A DNA stretch of 64,000 bases from Streptomyces sp. NBC_00483 (GCF_036013745.1 NZ_CP107880.1:3038001-3102000), one strand, 5' to 3'; numbered from the stretch's first letter, positions 47,676 to 57,876 are shown. Program-made: numbers and translations. The notes: generated by a model from the sequence alone, not told the origin.

Positions 47676-47841
47676 GATGACGGGTTCCTCTCGGAAGGGC
47701 GGAGCCCGTCCCGAGGGCGCCGCCGTGGTCACTGACAGCGACCACGGTGGCGCCGGTTCCGCCTCACCCGCATCGGCGAAATCACCGGTCTCGCGGAGAA
47801 GTCACCGGTCTCGTACGGCAGTCGGGCAGTCGCCCCCTCCG

Positions 47842-48597
47842 TCAGCGGACGGGGTGACCCGCCTCGCGCAGCGCGCCCTTGACCTCACCGATGCGGAGGT
47901 CGCCGAAGTGGAAGACGGACGCGGCGAGCACCGCGTCCGCGCCCGCGGCGACGGCCGGCGGGAAGTGCTCGAGCCTGCCCGCACCGCCCGACGCGATGAC
48001 CGGCACCGACACGTGCTTTCGGACGGCCTCGATCATCTCGATGTCGTAGCCGTCCTTGGTGCCGTCGGCGTCCATCGAGTTGAGCAGGATCTCGCCCGCG
48101 CCCAACTCGGCGGCCTGGTGCGCCCATTCGACGGCGTCGATGCCGGCCGACTTGCGCCCGCCGTGCGTCGTCACCTCGAAGGAGCCCGATTCCGTGCGGC
48201 GCGCGTCCACGGACAGGACGAGCACCTGGCGGCCGAAGCGCTCGGCGATCTCCCGGATGAGGTCCGGGCGGGCGATGGCGGCGGTGTTGACCCCCACCTT
48301 GTCCGCGCCGGCGCGGAGCAGCTTGTCCACGTCCTCGGCGGTGCGCACGCCGCCGCCGACGGTGAGCGGGATGAAGACCTGCTCCGCGGTGCGCCGCACC
48401 ACGTCGTACGTGGTCTCACGGTTGCCGGAGGACGCGGTGATGTCCAGGAAGGTCAACTCGTCGGCGCCCTCGGCGTCGTAGACCTTCGCCATCTCGACGG
48501 GGTCGCCCGCGTCGCGCAGGTTCTGGAAGTTGACGCCCTTGACGACGCGGCCGTTGTCCACGTCGAGGCAGGGGATGACTCGGACGGCGAGCGTCAT
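47842..48597 (-). CDS. hisF: Imidazole glycerol phosphate synthase cyclase subunit
   Basis: A 251-residue TIM barrel. [21 protein letters not shown] contains the first catalytic Asp, VLSVDARR the second; [13 protein letters not shown] and [13 protein letters not shown] bind phosphates. With HisH it makes imidazole glycerol phosphate and AICAR. The ATG at 48597 overlaps the priA stop (ATGA). It is the last gene of the his operon here. Confidence 0.97.
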   Translation of the reverse strand: MTLAVRVIPCLDVDNGRVVKGVNFQNLRDAGDPVEMAKVYDAEGADELTFLDITASSGNRETTYDVVRRTAEQVFIPLTVGGGVRTAEDVDKLLRAGADKVGVNTAAIARPDLIREIAERFGRQVLVLSVDARRTESGSFEVTTHGGRKSAGIDAVEWAHQAAELGAGEILLNSMDADGTKDGYDIEMIEAVRKHVSVPVIASGGAGRLEHFPPAVAAGADAVLAASVFHFGDLRIGEVKGALREAGHPVR

Positions 48598-49337
48598 ACG
48601 GAGACCGCCTCCAGCGCCTCCTCCAGCGTGAACGCCTTGGCGTAGAGCGCCTTTCCGACGATGGAGCCCTCGACGCCGAGCGGGACAAGGGACGCGATCT
48701 CGCGCAGGTCGTCGAGGGACGAGACGCCGCCGGAGGCGACGACCGGGCGGTCGGTGGCCGCGCAGACGTTGCGCAGCAGCTCCAGGTTCGGGCCCTGGAG
48801 CGTGCCGTCCTTGGCGATGTCCGTGACAACGTACCGGGCGCAGCCCTCGTTGTTGAGGCGCTCCAGGGTCTCGTACAGGTCGCCGCCATCGCGGGTCCAG
48901 CCGCGGCCGCGCAGCGTCGTGCCGCGGACGTCCAGGCCGACCGCGATCTTGTCGCCGTGCTCGGCGATGATCTTGGCGACCCACTCGGGGTCCTCCAGGG
49001 CGGCGGTGCCGATGTTGACGCGGGTGGCGCCGGTGGCGAGGGCGGCGGCGAGCGAGTCGTCGTCGCGGATGCCGCCGGACAGCTCGACCTTGATGTCCAT
49101 GGCCTTGGCGACCTCGGAGATCAGGGCGCGGTTGTCGCCGGTGCCGAACGCGGCGTCGAGGTCGACCAGGTGCAGCCACTCGGCGCCGGAGCGCTGCCAG
49201 GCGAGGGCCGCCTCCAGCGGGGAGCCGTAGGAGGTCTCGGTGCCGGACTCGCCGTGCACGAGGCGAACGGCCTGGCCGTCGCGGACGTCGACGGCGGGGA
49301 GGAGTTCGAGCTTGTTGCCCACAGGGTTCACGCTCAC
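48594..49337 (-). CDS. priA: Bifunctional HisA/TrpF isomerase PriA
   Basis: A 247-residue TIM barrel with [31 protein letters not shown], the catalytic Asp residues in PAVDVRDG and VVTDIAKDG, and [22 protein letters not shown]. In Streptomyces and mycobacteria PriA isomerises both ProFAR (His) and PRA (Trp); no trpF gene is present in the window. The GTG at 49337 overlaps the hisH stop (GTGA). Confidence 0.96.
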   Translation of the reverse strand: MSVNPVGNKLELLPAVDVRDGQAVRLVHGESGTETSYGSPLEAALAWQRSGAEWLHLVDLDAAFGTGDNRALISEVAKAMDIKVELSGGIRDDDSLAAALATGATRVNIGTAALEDPEWVAKIIAEHGDKIAVGLDVRGTTLRGRGWTRDGGDLYETLERLNNEGCARYVVTDIAKDGTLQGPNLELLRNVCAATDRPVVASGGVSSLDDLREIASLVPLGVEGSIVGKALYAKAFTLEEALEAVSV

Positions 49338-49981
49338 AGTACGGAGATCCAGTTCTTCAGCAGCTGCGCTCCGGCGTCGCCGGACTTCTCGGGGTGGAAC
49401 TGCGTCGCCCACAGCGCGCCGTTCTCGACGGCGGCGACGAACGGGCCGCCGTGCGTGGACCAGGTGACCTTGGGCGCACGCATGGAGGGGTTGTGGACTT
49501 CGAGCTCCCAGTTCTGCACGGCGTACGAGTGCACGAAGTAGTAGCGCTCGTCGGTGTCGACGCCCGCGAACAGCTGGGAGTCCCCCGGCGCGTCCACGGT
49601 GTTCCAGCCCATGTGCGGGACGACGTCGGCCTTCAGCGGTTCGACGACGCCGGGCCACTCGTCGAGGCCCTCGGCCTCCACGCCGTGCTCGATGCCGCGC
49701 GCGAACAGGATCTGCATGCCGACGCAGATGCCCATCACGGGGCGGCCGCCGGCGAGGCGGCGGCCGACGATCCAGTCGCCGCGCGCCTCCTTCAGACCGT
49801 TCATGCAGGCGGCGAACGCGCCGACGCCGGGCACGAGCAGCCCGTCGGCGTTCATGGCCCTGTCGAAGTCGCGGGTGATCTCGACGTCGGCGCCCGCGCG
49901 GGCGAGCGCGCGCTCTGCGGAGCGCACGTTGCCGAAGCCGTAGTCGAAGACGACGACGCTCTTGGTGTTGTCGGCCGACAT
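49334..49981 (-). CDS. hisH: Imidazole glycerol phosphate synthase glutaminase subunit
   Basis: A 215-residue class I amidotransferase. The nucleophile is in [11 protein letters not shown]; the catalytic His-Glu pair is in [25 protein letters not shown] is the family N-terminus. The ATG at 49981 overlaps the small membrane gene stop by one base (TGATG). Confidence 0.97.
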   Translation of the reverse strand: MSADNTKSVVVFDYGFGNVRSAERALARAGADVEITRDFDRAMNADGLLVPGVGAFAACMNGLKEARGDWIVGRRLAGGRPVMGICVGMQILFARGIEHGVEAEGLDEWPGVVEPLKADVVPHMGWNTVDAPGDSQLFAGVDTDERYYFVHSYAVQNWELEVHNPSMRAPKVTWSTHGGPFVAAVENGALWATQFHPEKSGDAGAQLLKNWISVL

Positions 49982-50145
49982 CAGTAGAGCCACTCCATCC
50001 GCAGGATTCCGGCGACGAGACACATCGCGGAACCGATGCCCATCAGCACCACGACGCTCTTGGGCAGTCCTTGCTTGTGGAAGGACCAGGCGCCGCCGGC
50101 GAGGAAGAGGCCGACGAAGATCAGTACCGCGGACAGGCCGCTCAC
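49981..50145 (-). CDS. 54-residue membrane protein inside the his operon
   Basis: GTG 50145 (overlapping the hisB stop, GTGA) to TGA 49981. The product has two hydrophobic stretches ([19 protein letters not shown] and [18 protein letters not shown]) joined by a short basic turn, ending RMEWLY. It fits exactly between hisB and hisH with overlaps at both ends, so it is translated with the operon. No function is known. Confidence 0.8.
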   Translation of the reverse strand: MSGLSAVLIFVGLFLAGGAWSFHKQGLPKSVVVLMGIGSAMCLVAGILRMEWLY

Positions 50146-50741
50146 AGCGCGCCCTTCGTGGAGGGCAGGATCCCGGCGGCGGCCGCGCGCGGGTCGATCT
50201 CGCTGGCGTAGCGCAGGGCGCGCGCGAGGGCCTTGAACTGGCACTCCACGATGTGGTGCGCGTTGCGCCCGTACGGGACGTGGACGTGCAGCGCGATCTG
50301 CGCCTGCGCGACGAAGGACTCCAGGATGTGCCGGGTCATCGTCGTGTCGTACTCGCCGATCATCGGCGCCAGCTTCTCGGGCTCGGTGTGCACGAGGTAC
50401 GGGCGTCCTGACAGGTCGACCGTCACCTGGGCGAGCGACTCGTCGAGCGGCACGGTGCAGTTGCCGAACCGGTAGATGCCGACCTTGTCGCCGAGCGCCT
50501 GCTTGAAGGCGGCGCCGAGGGCGAGGGCGGTGTCCTCGATGGTGTGGTGCGAGTCGATGTGCAGGTCGCCCTCGGTCTTCACCGTGAGGTCGAACAGGCC
50601 GTGCTTGCCGAGCTGGTCGAGCATGTGGTCGTAGAAGCCGACCCCGGTCGCGACATTGACCTTGCCGGTGCCGTCGAGGTCGATCTCGACGAGGACCGAG
50701 GTCTCCTTGGTCGTACGTTCAACACGTCCTACGCGGCTCAT
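50142..50741 (-). CDS. hisB: Imidazoleglycerol-phosphate dehydratase
   Basis: A 199-residue Mn-dependent dehydratase, monofunctional as usual in actinomycetes. [31 protein letters not shown] and [19 protein letters not shown] hold the metal-binding His/Glu residues. The start overlaps the hisC stop (ATGA). Confidence 0.97.
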   Translation of the reverse strand: MSRVGRVERTTKETSVLVEIDLDGTGKVNVATGVGFYDHMLDQLGKHGLFDLTVKTEGDLHIDSHHTIEDTALALGAAFKQALGDKVGIYRFGNCTVPLDESLAQVTVDLSGRPYLVHTEPEKLAPMIGEYDTTMTRHILESFVAQAQIALHVHVPYGRNAHHIVECQFKALARALRYASEIDPRAAAAGILPSTKGAL

Positions 50742-51856
50742 GCGCCCCGCTCCTGACTGTTCATTCGGTCCTTCTTCACTTCGCGAGCCGCGTCCAGGAA
50801 CGCGTCGTTCTCTTCGGGGGTGCCGACGGTCACCCGCAGGCGTCCCGGGACTCCGTTGTCACGGATCAGGACGCCGCGGTCGAGGATGAACTGCCACACG
50901 GCGCCCGGGTCCTCGAAGACGCCGAACTGGATGAAGTTGGCGTCGGCGACGGTGACATCGAAGCCGAGCCCCTCCAACTCCCGGACGACACGGTCGCGTT
51001 CGGTCTTCAGCTGCTGCACGTACTGGAGCAGCGTGTCGGTGTACTCCAGGGCGGCGAGCGCCGTCGCCTGGTTCACGGCCGACAAGTGGTAGGGCAGACG
51101 CACCAGTTGGACGGCGTCGACCACGGCCGGGTCGGCGGCGAGGTAGCCGAGCCGAAGGCCGGCCGCGCCGAAGGCCTTGGACATCGTCCGCGAGATGACG
51201 AGGTTCGGGCGGCCCTCGAGGAGCGACAGCAGCGAGGTGCCGTGGCTGAACTCGGTGTACGCCTCGTCGACGATCACCATCGCGTCCCGCCCGGCGGCCT
51301 CGTACAGCGCGAGGACGTCCTCGGCCGCGACCGCGTTACCGGTGGGGTTGTTGGGGCTGGTGATGAAGACGACGTGCGGCTTGTGCGTCCGGATCGCCTC
51401 GACGGCGGCCGGTACGTCGAGCGAGAAGTCGGCGCGGCGCGGGGCGCTCACCCAGCCGGTGTTGGTGCCGCGGGCGAGCAGCGGGTGCATCGAGTACGAG
51501 GGCTCGAAGCCGAGCGCCAGCCGGCCGGGGCCGCCGAAGGCCTGGAGGAGCTGCTGGAGCACCTCGTTCGACCCGTTGGCCGCCCACACCTGCTCGTAGC
51601 CGACCTCGTAGCCGGTCGTACGGGTCAGGTACCTGGCGAGTTCCGTGCGCAGCTCGACCGCGTCCCGGTCCGGGTAGCGGTTGAGCTCGCGGGCCGCGTC
51701 GGCGACACGCTCGGCGATCCGCTGCACAAGGGGCTCGGGCAGCGGGTACGGGTTCTCGTTCGTGTTCAGCCGGACGGCCACGTCCAACTGCGGTGCACCG
51801 TAAGGGGACTTGCCGCGCAGTTCCTCGCGTACGGGAAGGTCGTCGATCTTGGTCAC
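50738..51856 (-). CDS. hisC: Histidinol-phosphate aminotransferase
   Basis: A 372-residue PLP aminotransferase. The cofactor Lys is in [38 protein letters not shown] and VDEAYTEF are further PLP contacts. GTG 51856 is preferred since it forms a GTGA overlap with the hisD stop; the ATG at 51877 would add seven residues. Confidence 0.95.
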   Translation of the reverse strand: MTKIDDLPVREELRGKSPYGAPQLDVAVRLNTNENPYPLPEPLVQRIAERVADAARELNRYPDRDAVELRTELARYLTRTTGYEVGYEQVWAANGSNEVLQQLLQAFGGPGRLALGFEPSYSMHPLLARGTNTGWVSAPRRADFSLDVPAAVEAIRTHKPHVVFITSPNNPTGNAVAAEDVLALYEAAGRDAMVIVDEAYTEFSHGTSLLSLLEGRPNLVISRTMSKAFGAAGLRLGYLAADPAVVDAVQLVRLPYHLSAVNQATALAALEYTDTLLQYVQQLKTERDRVVRELEGLGFDVTVADANFIQFGVFEDPGAVWQFILDRGVLIRDNGVPGRLRVTVGTPEENDAFLDAAREVKKDRMNSQERGA

Positions 51857-53205
51857 TGGTTCTTGGGTACCTTCCACCCGCTGTGCAGGTCTAGTTCGCC
51901 TCCGGCAAAACGGGCCTTGATCGCCGCGCCGTGCGCGGGCAGGTCCTCTGCGTCGGCGAGCGTCACCACGGTGGCCGCGACCTCGGCGAGGGCGTCCTTC
52001 GTGTAGTCGACGATGTGGATGCCGCGCAGGAAGGACTGGACGGAGAGGCCGGACGAGTGGCAGGCGCAGCCGCCCGTCGGCAGCACGTGGTTGGACCCGG
52101 CGGCGTAGTCACCGAGGGAGACGGGCGCCCACGGGCCGACGAAGATCGCGCCCGCGTTCTTGACGCGCTGGGCCACGGCGGAGGCGTCGGCGGTCTGGAT
52201 CTCCAGGTGCTCGGCCCCGTACGCGTCGACGACCTTGAGGCCGTCGTCGAGCGAGTCGACGAGCACGACCGCGGACTGCCGCCCCTTGAGGGCGGGCACG
52301 ATCCGGTCCTCGACGTGCTTGGTGGCGGCGACCTGCGGCTCCAGCTCCTGCTCCACGGCAGCGGCGAGTTCCTCGCTGTCCGTGACGAGGACGGCGGCCG
52401 CCAGCGGGTCGTGCTCGGCCTGACTGATCAGGTCGGAGGCGACGTGCACCGGGTCGGCGGTGGAGTCGGCGAGGACCGCGATCTCGGTCGGGCCCGCCTC
52501 GGCGTCGATGCCGATGCGTCCCGTGAAGTAGCGCTTGGCGGCGGCCACCCAGATGTTGCCGGGGCCGGTCACCATGTTCGCCGGGGCGCAGGACTCCGTG
52601 CCGTACGCGTACATGGCGACGGCCTGGGCGCCGCCGACCGCGTACACCTCGTCGACGCCGAGAAGCGCGCAGGCGGCGAGGATCGTGGGGTGCGGAAGTC
52701 CGCCGAATTCCTTCTGCGGCGGGGACGCGAGCGCGATCGACTCGACGCCCGCCTCCTGCGCCGGTACGGCGTTCATGATCACGGACGACGGGTAGACGGA
52801 CCGGCCACCGGGCGCGTACAGGCCGACGCGCTCGACCGGCACCCACTTCTCGGTGACGGAGCCGCCCGGCACGACCTGCGTCGTGTGGCTGCTGCGGCGC
52901 TGCTCGCGGTGGACGATGCGGGCCCGGCGGATGGACTCCTCCAGGGCGGCGCGCACGGCGGGGTCGAGATCGGCGAGCGCCTTGTCGATGGCCTCGGCCG
53001 GAACCCGTACGGCTTCCAGCTTCACTCCGTCGAATTTCTCTCCGTACTCGATCAGCGCCGCGTCGCCACGATGATGCACGGCCTCGCAGATCGGACGCAC
53101 CTTCTCCAGGGCGGCCGAGACATCGAAGTCGGCTCGGGGCAGCAGCGAGCGCAGGGCCTGGCCCTCGGGGAGGGCGGCGCCGCGCAGATCGATTCGAGAG
53201 ATCAC
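51853..53205 (-). CDS. hisD: Histidinol dehydrogenase
   Basis: A 450-residue Zn/NAD enzyme for the last two histidine steps. [58 protein letters not shown] and [12 protein letters not shown] are conserved substrate and metal regions. It is the first gene of the hisDCB-orf-HAF operon and starts with GTG. A 17-base palindrome lies 41-57 bases upstream. Confidence 0.97.
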   Translation of the reverse strand: MISRIDLRGAALPEGQALRSLLPRADFDVSAALEKVRPICEAVHHRGDAALIEYGEKFDGVKLEAVRVPAEAIDKALADLDPAVRAALEESIRRARIVHREQRRSSHTTQVVPGGSVTEKWVPVERVGLYAPGGRSVYPSSVIMNAVPAQEAGVESIALASPPQKEFGGLPHPTILAACALLGVDEVYAVGGAQAVAMYAYGTESCAPANMVTGPGNIWVAAAKRYFTGRIGIDAEAGPTEIAVLADSTADPVHVASDLISQAEHDPLAAAVLVTDSEELAAAVEQELEPQVAATKHVEDRIVPALKGRQSAVVLVDSLDDGLKVVDAYGAEHLEIQTADASAVAQRVKNAGAIFVGPWAPVSLGDYAAGSNHVLPTGGCACHSSGLSVQSFLRGIHIVDYTKDALAEVAATVVTLADAEDLPAHGAAIKARFAGGELDLHSGWKVPKNQ

Positions 53206-53245
53206 AGAACAATTCTCTCAGACGCGGGTTTACGCTCGGCGCCCT

Positions 53246-53262
53246 GTATCAGTGGCTGATAC
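53246..53262. promoter_or_regulatory. Palindrome in the hisD divergent region
   Basis: GTATCAG-TGG-CTGATAC (7 bp perfect arms) lies between hisD and the divergent membrane-protein gene. Its position is compatible with an operator acting on one or both promoters; no known regulator was recognised. Confidence 0.4.
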
Positions 53263-53358
53263 CCGCAGGGCGGTGTCACCGCAAGTGTTCAGACGGTCAC
53301 ACAGCGGGCATGAACAGTTGTACGAACCAGCGGGTGTCACGGGGGAGGCAGAACAGAC

Positions 53359-54942
53359 GTGGTCGAGGGGACGACCGGCAACGGCAACGGGGACGTGCCG
53401 GACGGGCTGACCGCCACCGAGGTGGGGATGTGGCAGGCGTTCCGCAACGGAAGCGTCTACGACCTGCGCACCGGGGACAGCGGGCGGGACGATCCGCACG
53501 GCGGCCACCCCTGGGGCCCGGAGCGCAGCGTGCGGGCGCGCATCGTGGCGTGGCTGCTGCTCGACGGCCCGCCGGCGCTCGACGGGCGGGTCTCCTCGCT
53601 CAAGCTCCAGGGCGTACAGATCACGGACGTCTTCGACCTCGCGGGCGGCAACGTCGTCCCGTACCTGGAGATGAAGGGCTGCCGCTTCGAGAAGGAGGTG
53701 CTCCTCCCGGAGGCGCACTTCACGACCGTGCGGCTCATCGGCTGCTCGGTGCCCCGCCTGGAGGGCGCCCGGGTGCACACGGAGGGCGATCTGCACCTCG
53801 CCCGCTGCCGTTTCCACAAGGGGATCCGGCTCACGGACGCGCACATAGGGACGGACCTGCTGCTCAACCAGGCCGTCGTGTTCAGCGACCGGCGCGGGAA
53901 GTCGATCATGGCGGACGGGCTCACGATCGGCCAGGATCTCCAGGCCGAACTGCTCGAGACGCACGGCGAGCTGAGACTGCGCAGCGCGACGGTCGGCGTC
54001 TCGCTGTCGCTGCGCGGCGCCAGGCTGAACAGCAGCCGGGGCCGCTGGGCCCTGAACGCTCCGCAGATGTCGGTCGAGCGGACCCTGTACCTCGGCCCCG
54101 CCGCGCTCGGCGGCCCGCTCCTCAACGGCGGCATGACGCCCGCCCGCGGCACCCGCGTGCAGCGCTTCGAGTGCGTGGGCGGGGTGCGGCTCGACGACGG
54201 CCGGTTCGGCGACGCGCTCGACCTGGACTCGGCGCGCTTCACGATGGAGAACGAGCAGGAGGTCTCCATGCGCCGCGTCCAGACCCCGGAACTGCGCTTC
54301 CTCTGCGACAAGCCGAAGCGCGGCCGGATCGTGCTGTCCGGCGCGCGGGCGACGAACCTGGTCGACAGATCGACCAGCTGGCCGGGCCCCGGCCAGCTCC
54401 GCCTCGGCGGGTTCCAGTACGAGAACCTCATCGCGTCCGGCCCCTTCCCCCTCGCCCGCCGCCTCGACTGGCTCGCCGACGCGACACCCGAGTACAGCCC
54501 GGAGCCGTACGAGCAACTGGCCACCGTGCTGCGCAACAGCGGCGAGGACTCCGACGCCCGCGCGGTGCTGCTCGCCAAGCAGCGCAGGCGCCGCGAGACG
54601 CTGCCGATCGCGGCGAAGGTGTGGGGCTACGTCCAGGACTGGACGGTGGCGTACGGGTACCGCCCCGGCCGGGCCGCGCTGTGGATGGCGATCGTCTGGG
54701 CGCTCAGCACGGTCGCCTTCTCCCAGGCCCCGCACCCCCGCATCAAGCCCGGCGAGGGCCCGGTCTGGGACCCGGCCCTCTTCACCCTCGACCTCCTCCT
54801 CCCCGTCATCGACCTCGGCCAGGCCGGCAGCTGGCAACTCCGCGGCCCCTGGCAGTGGGCCTCGGCGATCCTGGTCCTCCTGGGCTGGATCCTGGCGACG
54901 ACGGTGGCAGCGGGCGCAACGCGACTGCTCCGCAGAAGCTGA
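53359..54942 (+). CDS. Membrane-anchored beta-helix (pentapeptide-like) protein
   Basis: A 527-residue protein. Residues 60-350 contain many short imperfect repeats with alternating hydrophobic and charged residues (for example LQGVQITDVFDLAGG, IGTDLLLNQAVVFS, GVRLDDGRFGDALDLDSARF), suggesting a right-handed beta-helix. Two TM segments follow near the C-terminus (about 435-455 and 500-523). Homologues in Streptomyces are often annotated as oxidoreductases without evidence. GTG 53359 follows GGGGGAGG by ten bases. Function unknown. Confidence 0.8.
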   Translation: MVEGTTGNGNGDVPDGLTATEVGMWQAFRNGSVYDLRTGDSGRDDPHGGHPWGPERSVRARIVAWLLLDGPPALDGRVSSLKLQGVQITDVFDLAGGNVVPYLEMKGCRFEKEVLLPEAHFTTVRLIGCSVPRLEGARVHTEGDLHLARCRFHKGIRLTDAHIGTDLLLNQAVVFSDRRGKSIMADGLTIGQDLQAELLETHGELRLRSATVGVSLSLRGARLNSSRGRWALNAPQMSVERTLYLGPAALGGPLLNGGMTPARGTRVQRFECVGGVRLDDGRFGDALDLDSARFTMENEQEVSMRRVQTPELRFLCDKPKRGRIVLSGARATNLVDRSTSWPGPGQLRLGGFQYENLIASGPFPLARRLDWLADATPEYSPEPYEQLATVLRNSGEDSDARAVLLAKQRRRRETLPIAAKVWGYVQDWTVAYGYRPGRAALWMAIVWALSTVAFSQAPHPRIKPGEGPVWDPALFTLDLLLPVIDLGQAGSWQLRGPWQWASAILVLLGWILATTVAAGATRLLRRS

Positions 54943-54954
54943 TCAAGCGGCGCT

Positions 54955-55010
54955 GGCATATCAAGCCCCGCCGGCGATTGAGGCGCGGGGTCCGGGGCAG
55001 AGCCCGCGAC
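54955..55010. repeat. Single copy of the dispersed palindromic unit
   Basis: TATCAAGCCCCGCCGGCGAT... to the CCGGGGCAGAGCCCG segment matches the units at 12051-12168 and 26200-26350. It lies just after the membrane-protein stop and may act as its terminator. Confidence 0.8.
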
Positions 55011-55164
55011 GTCATCTCCGTTGCCGCGCACACAGCACCCCGCCCGGCCCCCGGCCAAGACGCGGCAAAGAACCACCCCACCCCGTGCAACCTTCCACCC
55101 ACCCCAACCGTCAACCCACCGCGACCCGCACCCATGCCCCACGTCCCGCGCAGAAGGAGGCCCC

Positions 55165-56178
55165 GTGCCATTCCTGCGCGCCCTCATCCGCACCACCCGC
55201 ATGCTCCGCCACACCACCTCCCTGGGCATCGGCCTCCCCCCGGACGAGGACCTCCTCCTCGACGCCCCGGACGACCGCCTCGCCCCCGCCCTCGTCGCAG
55301 CCGGCCGCGGCGACCACGGCCCCGCCGCGAAGGCCCTCGCCCTCACCCGCGAAGCCGCCGAGTGGGAGAACCGGGACCGCGGCGTGCAACGCCTCGCCGC
55401 GTTCGCCGCCGCCCGCCCCGAGTGGTTCGAGAACTGGCAGGAGGCCTCGCCGCACGACCCCGACCTGCTCCTCGTCAAGGCCGAACTCGCCGTCACCCGC
55501 GCCCTCGCCGCGCCCGCCCACGCCGAGCTCCTGCGCGAGGTCACCCCGCTGATCCTGGCCGCGGCCGAGTCCGACCCCCGCGACCCGGTCCCCTGGCGCA
55601 TCGCCCTGGACCACGCCCGCGGCACCAACGCCCCGCACACCGAGTTCGAGCAGCTGTGGGCGCGGGCGGTGCGCCGCTCCCCGCACCACTACGGCTGCCA
55701 CGTCGCGGCCCTGCGCTATCTGTCGGCCGCCTGGTACGGCTCGCACCGCGAGTGCTTCGACTTCGCGGAGCGCGCCGCGCAGGACGCCCTGCCGGGCTCG
55801 CTCCTCCAGGCGCTCCCGGCCCGCGCGGCCCTCGCGTATCTGACGTCCGGCGCCCCGCGCAGCGGCATCCCCCGCGCCCGCCTGGACGCCGCCGTCGACC
55901 TCGCCGTGGAGCTCTCCCGCTCGTACGAGCCCGCGGATCCGTGGCCCGCCGAGGTGCGCAATCTGCTGACCTGCGTACTGGTCGAACTCGAACGCTGGGA
56001 GGACGCCCTCGAGCAGCTGCGGCTCATCGGCCCGTACGCGACGTCGTTCCCCTGGGACCGGCTCACGGACGACCCGCTGGGCCATTTCATGGAGCTGCGC
56101 GGACAGGTCCGGCTCGAAGTCGCGGCGACGATGCCGCTGCGCGGCGGACCGCTCCGCTCCGACGACCATTACGCTTGA
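55165..56178 (+). CDS. Conserved helical (TPR-like) protein of unknown function
   Basis: A 337-residue, predominantly helical Ala/Leu/Arg-rich protein with repeat-like helical pairs (AAAKALALTREAAEWENRDRGVQRLAAFAAARPEW and similar). No catalytic motif is seen. The GTG at 55165 follows AAGGAGG. It overlaps or abuts the LON-domain gene that follows. Confidence 0.7.
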   Translation: MPFLRALIRTTRMLRHTTSLGIGLPPDEDLLLDAPDDRLAPALVAAGRGDHGPAAKALALTREAAEWENRDRGVQRLAAFAAARPEWFENWQEASPHDPDLLLVKAELAVTRALAAPAHAELLREVTPLILAAAESDPRDPVPWRIALDHARGTNAPHTEFEQLWARAVRRSPHHYGCHVAALRYLSAAWYGSHRECFDFAERAAQDALPGSLLQALPARAALAYLTSGAPRSGIPRARLDAAVDLAVELSRSYEPADPWPAEVRNLLTCVLVELERWEDALEQLRLIGPYATSFPWDRLTDDPLGHFMELRGQVRLEVAATMPLRGGPLRSDDHYA

Positions 56179-56183
56179 CCGAC

Positions 56184-56969
56184 GTGACCACCGTCCGACT
56201 TCCGCTGTTCCCGCTCAACTCGGTGCTGTTCCCGGGACTCGTGCTCCCGCTGAACGTGTTCGAGGAGCGCTATCGCGCCATGATGCGCGATCTGTTGAAG
56301 GCGTCGCCCGACGATCCGTCGGAGCCCGACACCGAACCGTCCACCTCTGAGGAGCCCCGCCAGTTCGTGGTCGTCGCGATCCGCGACGGCCACGAGGTCG
56401 CGCCCACCTCGTCCGGTATGCCCGACGAGGTGACCACGAAGGAGGCGGGCACGGGCCCGGCCGCGGGCTTCGGCGACGACCCCATCACGTCCTTCCACGC
56501 CGTCGGCTGCATCGCGGACGCCGCGACGATCAGGGAGCGCGCGGACGGCAGCTACGAGGTGCTGGCCACGGGCACGCGCCGGGTGAAGCTGCACTCGGTC
56601 GACGCCTCGGGCCCGTATCTGACGGTCGAGGTGGAGGAGCTGCCCGAGGAGGACGGCGAGGAGGCGGGCGCCCTCGCGGAGGGCGTGCTGCGCGCGTTCC
56701 GCTCGTACCAGAAGCGCCTCGCGGGTGCCCGTGAGCGCTCGCTGACGACGGGCGCGGAGCTGCCGGACGAGCCGTCGGTGGTGTCGTATCTGGTCGCGGC
56801 GGCCGCGGTCCTCGACGTACCGACGAAGCAGCATCTGCTGGAGGCCGAGGACGTGGCGTCCCGGCTGCGCGAGGAGCTGACGCTGCTGCGCGCGGAGACG
56901 GCGATCATCCGCCATCTGCCGTCGCTGCCGGCGACGGAGCTCACCCGGCAGTCGACCAGCCTCAACTGA
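56184..56969 (+). CDS. LON substrate-binding-domain protein
   Basis: A 261-residue protein with the N-terminal Lon domain (VRLPLFPLNSVLFPGLVLPLNVFEERYR), IRDGHEVAPTSSG and GCIADAATIRERADGSYEVLATGTRR. It lacks ATPase and protease domains, so it belongs to the stand-alone LON-N family of unclear role. GTG 56184 is selected; a TTG at 56175 overlapping the upstream stop is possible. The very long frame continuing upstream is a shadow of earlier genes. Confidence 0.9.
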   Translation: MTTVRLPLFPLNSVLFPGLVLPLNVFEERYRAMMRDLLKASPDDPSEPDTEPSTSEEPRQFVVVAIRDGHEVAPTSSGMPDEVTTKEAGTGPAAGFGDDPITSFHAVGCIADAATIRERADGSYEVLATGTRRVKLHSVDASGPYLTVEVEELPEEDGEEAGALAEGVLRAFRSYQKRLAGARERSLTTGAELPDEPSVVSYLVAAAAVLDVPTKQHLLEAEDVASRLREELTLLRAETAIIRHLPSLPATELTRQSTSLN

Positions 56970-57000
56970 CGTCACTCAACTCACCCAGGGAAGCAGCACG

Positions 57001-57504
57001 TTGGCGAAGAAGGCCAAGAAGCAGAGCCAGACCGGAGGCACTCCCGCGACCGTCGCCCTGACCACCGCGGGCACCCCCTTCACGGTCCACTCCTACGAGC
57101 ACGACCCCGCGCACGCCTCGTACGGCGAGGAGGCCGCGGAGGCGATGGGCGTGTCCCCGGACCGGGTGTTCAAGACGCTCGTCGCGGACGTGGACGGCGC
57201 GCTCGTCGTCGGCGTCGTGCCGGTGGCGGGCCAGCTCGACCTGAAGGCGCTCGCGGCGGCGGTCGGCGGCAAGCGCGCCACCATGGCCGACCCGGCGCTC
57301 GCGGAGCGCACGACCGGGTACGTACGCGGTGGCATCTCGCCGCTCGGGCAGCGCAAGAAGCTGCGCACGGTCATCGACTCCTCCGCCGAGAAGCACGACA
57401 CGATCTGTGTCTCGGCGGGGCGTCGCGGGCTCGAAGTCGAGCTGGCGCCAAGGGACTTGGCGGCCCTCACGGATGCCGTGCTCGCCCCTGTCGGACGTGC
57501 GTGA
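57001..57504 (+). CDS. ybaK: Cys-tRNA(Pro)/Cys-tRNA(Cys) deacylase YbaK
   Basis: A 167-residue trans-editing protein of the YbaK/ProX family that hydrolyses mischarged Cys-tRNA(Pro). DPAHASYGEEAAEAMGVSPDRVFKTLVADVDG and YVRGGISPLGQRKKLRTVIDSSA are family motifs. The TTG start at 57001 follows GGAAG. It is followed 40 bases later by the bL37 gene. Confidence 0.92.
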   Translation: MAKKAKKQSQTGGTPATVALTTAGTPFTVHSYEHDPAHASYGEEAAEAMGVSPDRVFKTLVADVDGALVVGVVPVAGQLDLKALAAAVGGKRATMADPALAERTTGYVRGGISPLGQRKKLRTVIDSSAEKHDTICVSAGRRGLEVELAPRDLAALTDAVLAPVGRA

Positions 57505-57544
57505 CCCCTCGACGCGCCCCGCTTCTTCGACTAAGCACCTGAAC

Positions 57545-57619
57545 ATGTCGAAGAAGACGCGCAAGCGGAAGTGGCGGATCAAAAAGGGCAAGGCCAACCA
57601 CGGGCACCGGCCCGCCTAG
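57545..57619 (+). CDS. Tiny ribosomal protein bL37
   Basis: A 24-residue very basic peptide (MSKKTRKRKW..., with the GKANHGHRP motif). A protein of this length and the (K)ANHGxRP signature is the actinobacterial large-subunit protein bL37 described in mycobacterial ribosomes. The ribosome site is weak. Its stop codon TAG coincides with the left CTAG target duplication of the adjacent MITE. It is too small for normal gene finders. Confidence 0.78.
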   Translation: MSKKTRKRKWRIKKGKANHGHRPA

Positions 57620-57857
57620 GGTCTGTCGTTTGGATCAGGCCGGATCAGGGAGCGGGGTAGTGGGGCCTCCCCTGCTCGAGCGAAGCCGAGAGCTTGGGGA
57701 AGCGTGCGATCGCAAGGCGGAGGAGGGAGTCGACGCGGAGCGAATGGGGCCTCCCCTGCTCGAGCGAAGCCGAGAGCTTGGGGAAGACCGACGACAACGC
57801 CGCGAGCGTGCGTGCCAGACCCCGCGACCCCGGCCTGATCCAAACGACAGGCCCTAG
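57616..57857. mobile_element. MITE with CTAG target duplication
   Basis: CTAG at 57616-57619 and 57854-57857 flank 24-base terminal inverted repeats (57620-57643 and 57830-57853, starting GGTCTGTCGTTTGGATC, one mismatch). The 234-base interior has no open reading frame of interest and carries two copies of a 41-base direct repeat starting GGGGCCTCCCCTGCTCGAGC (near 57662 and 57748). CTAG duplication is typical of IS5-group transposases; no such transposase is in the window. Confidence 0.88.
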
Positions 57858-57876
57858 GAGCCAGGGGCTCTCACGG

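Noticed and set aside
53310..56969. 1219-codon continuous frame ending in the LON protein
   Set aside because: Only the last 261 codons are real; the earlier part is in a shadow frame of the membrane protein and TPR-like genes and is Arg/Pro-rich without motifs.
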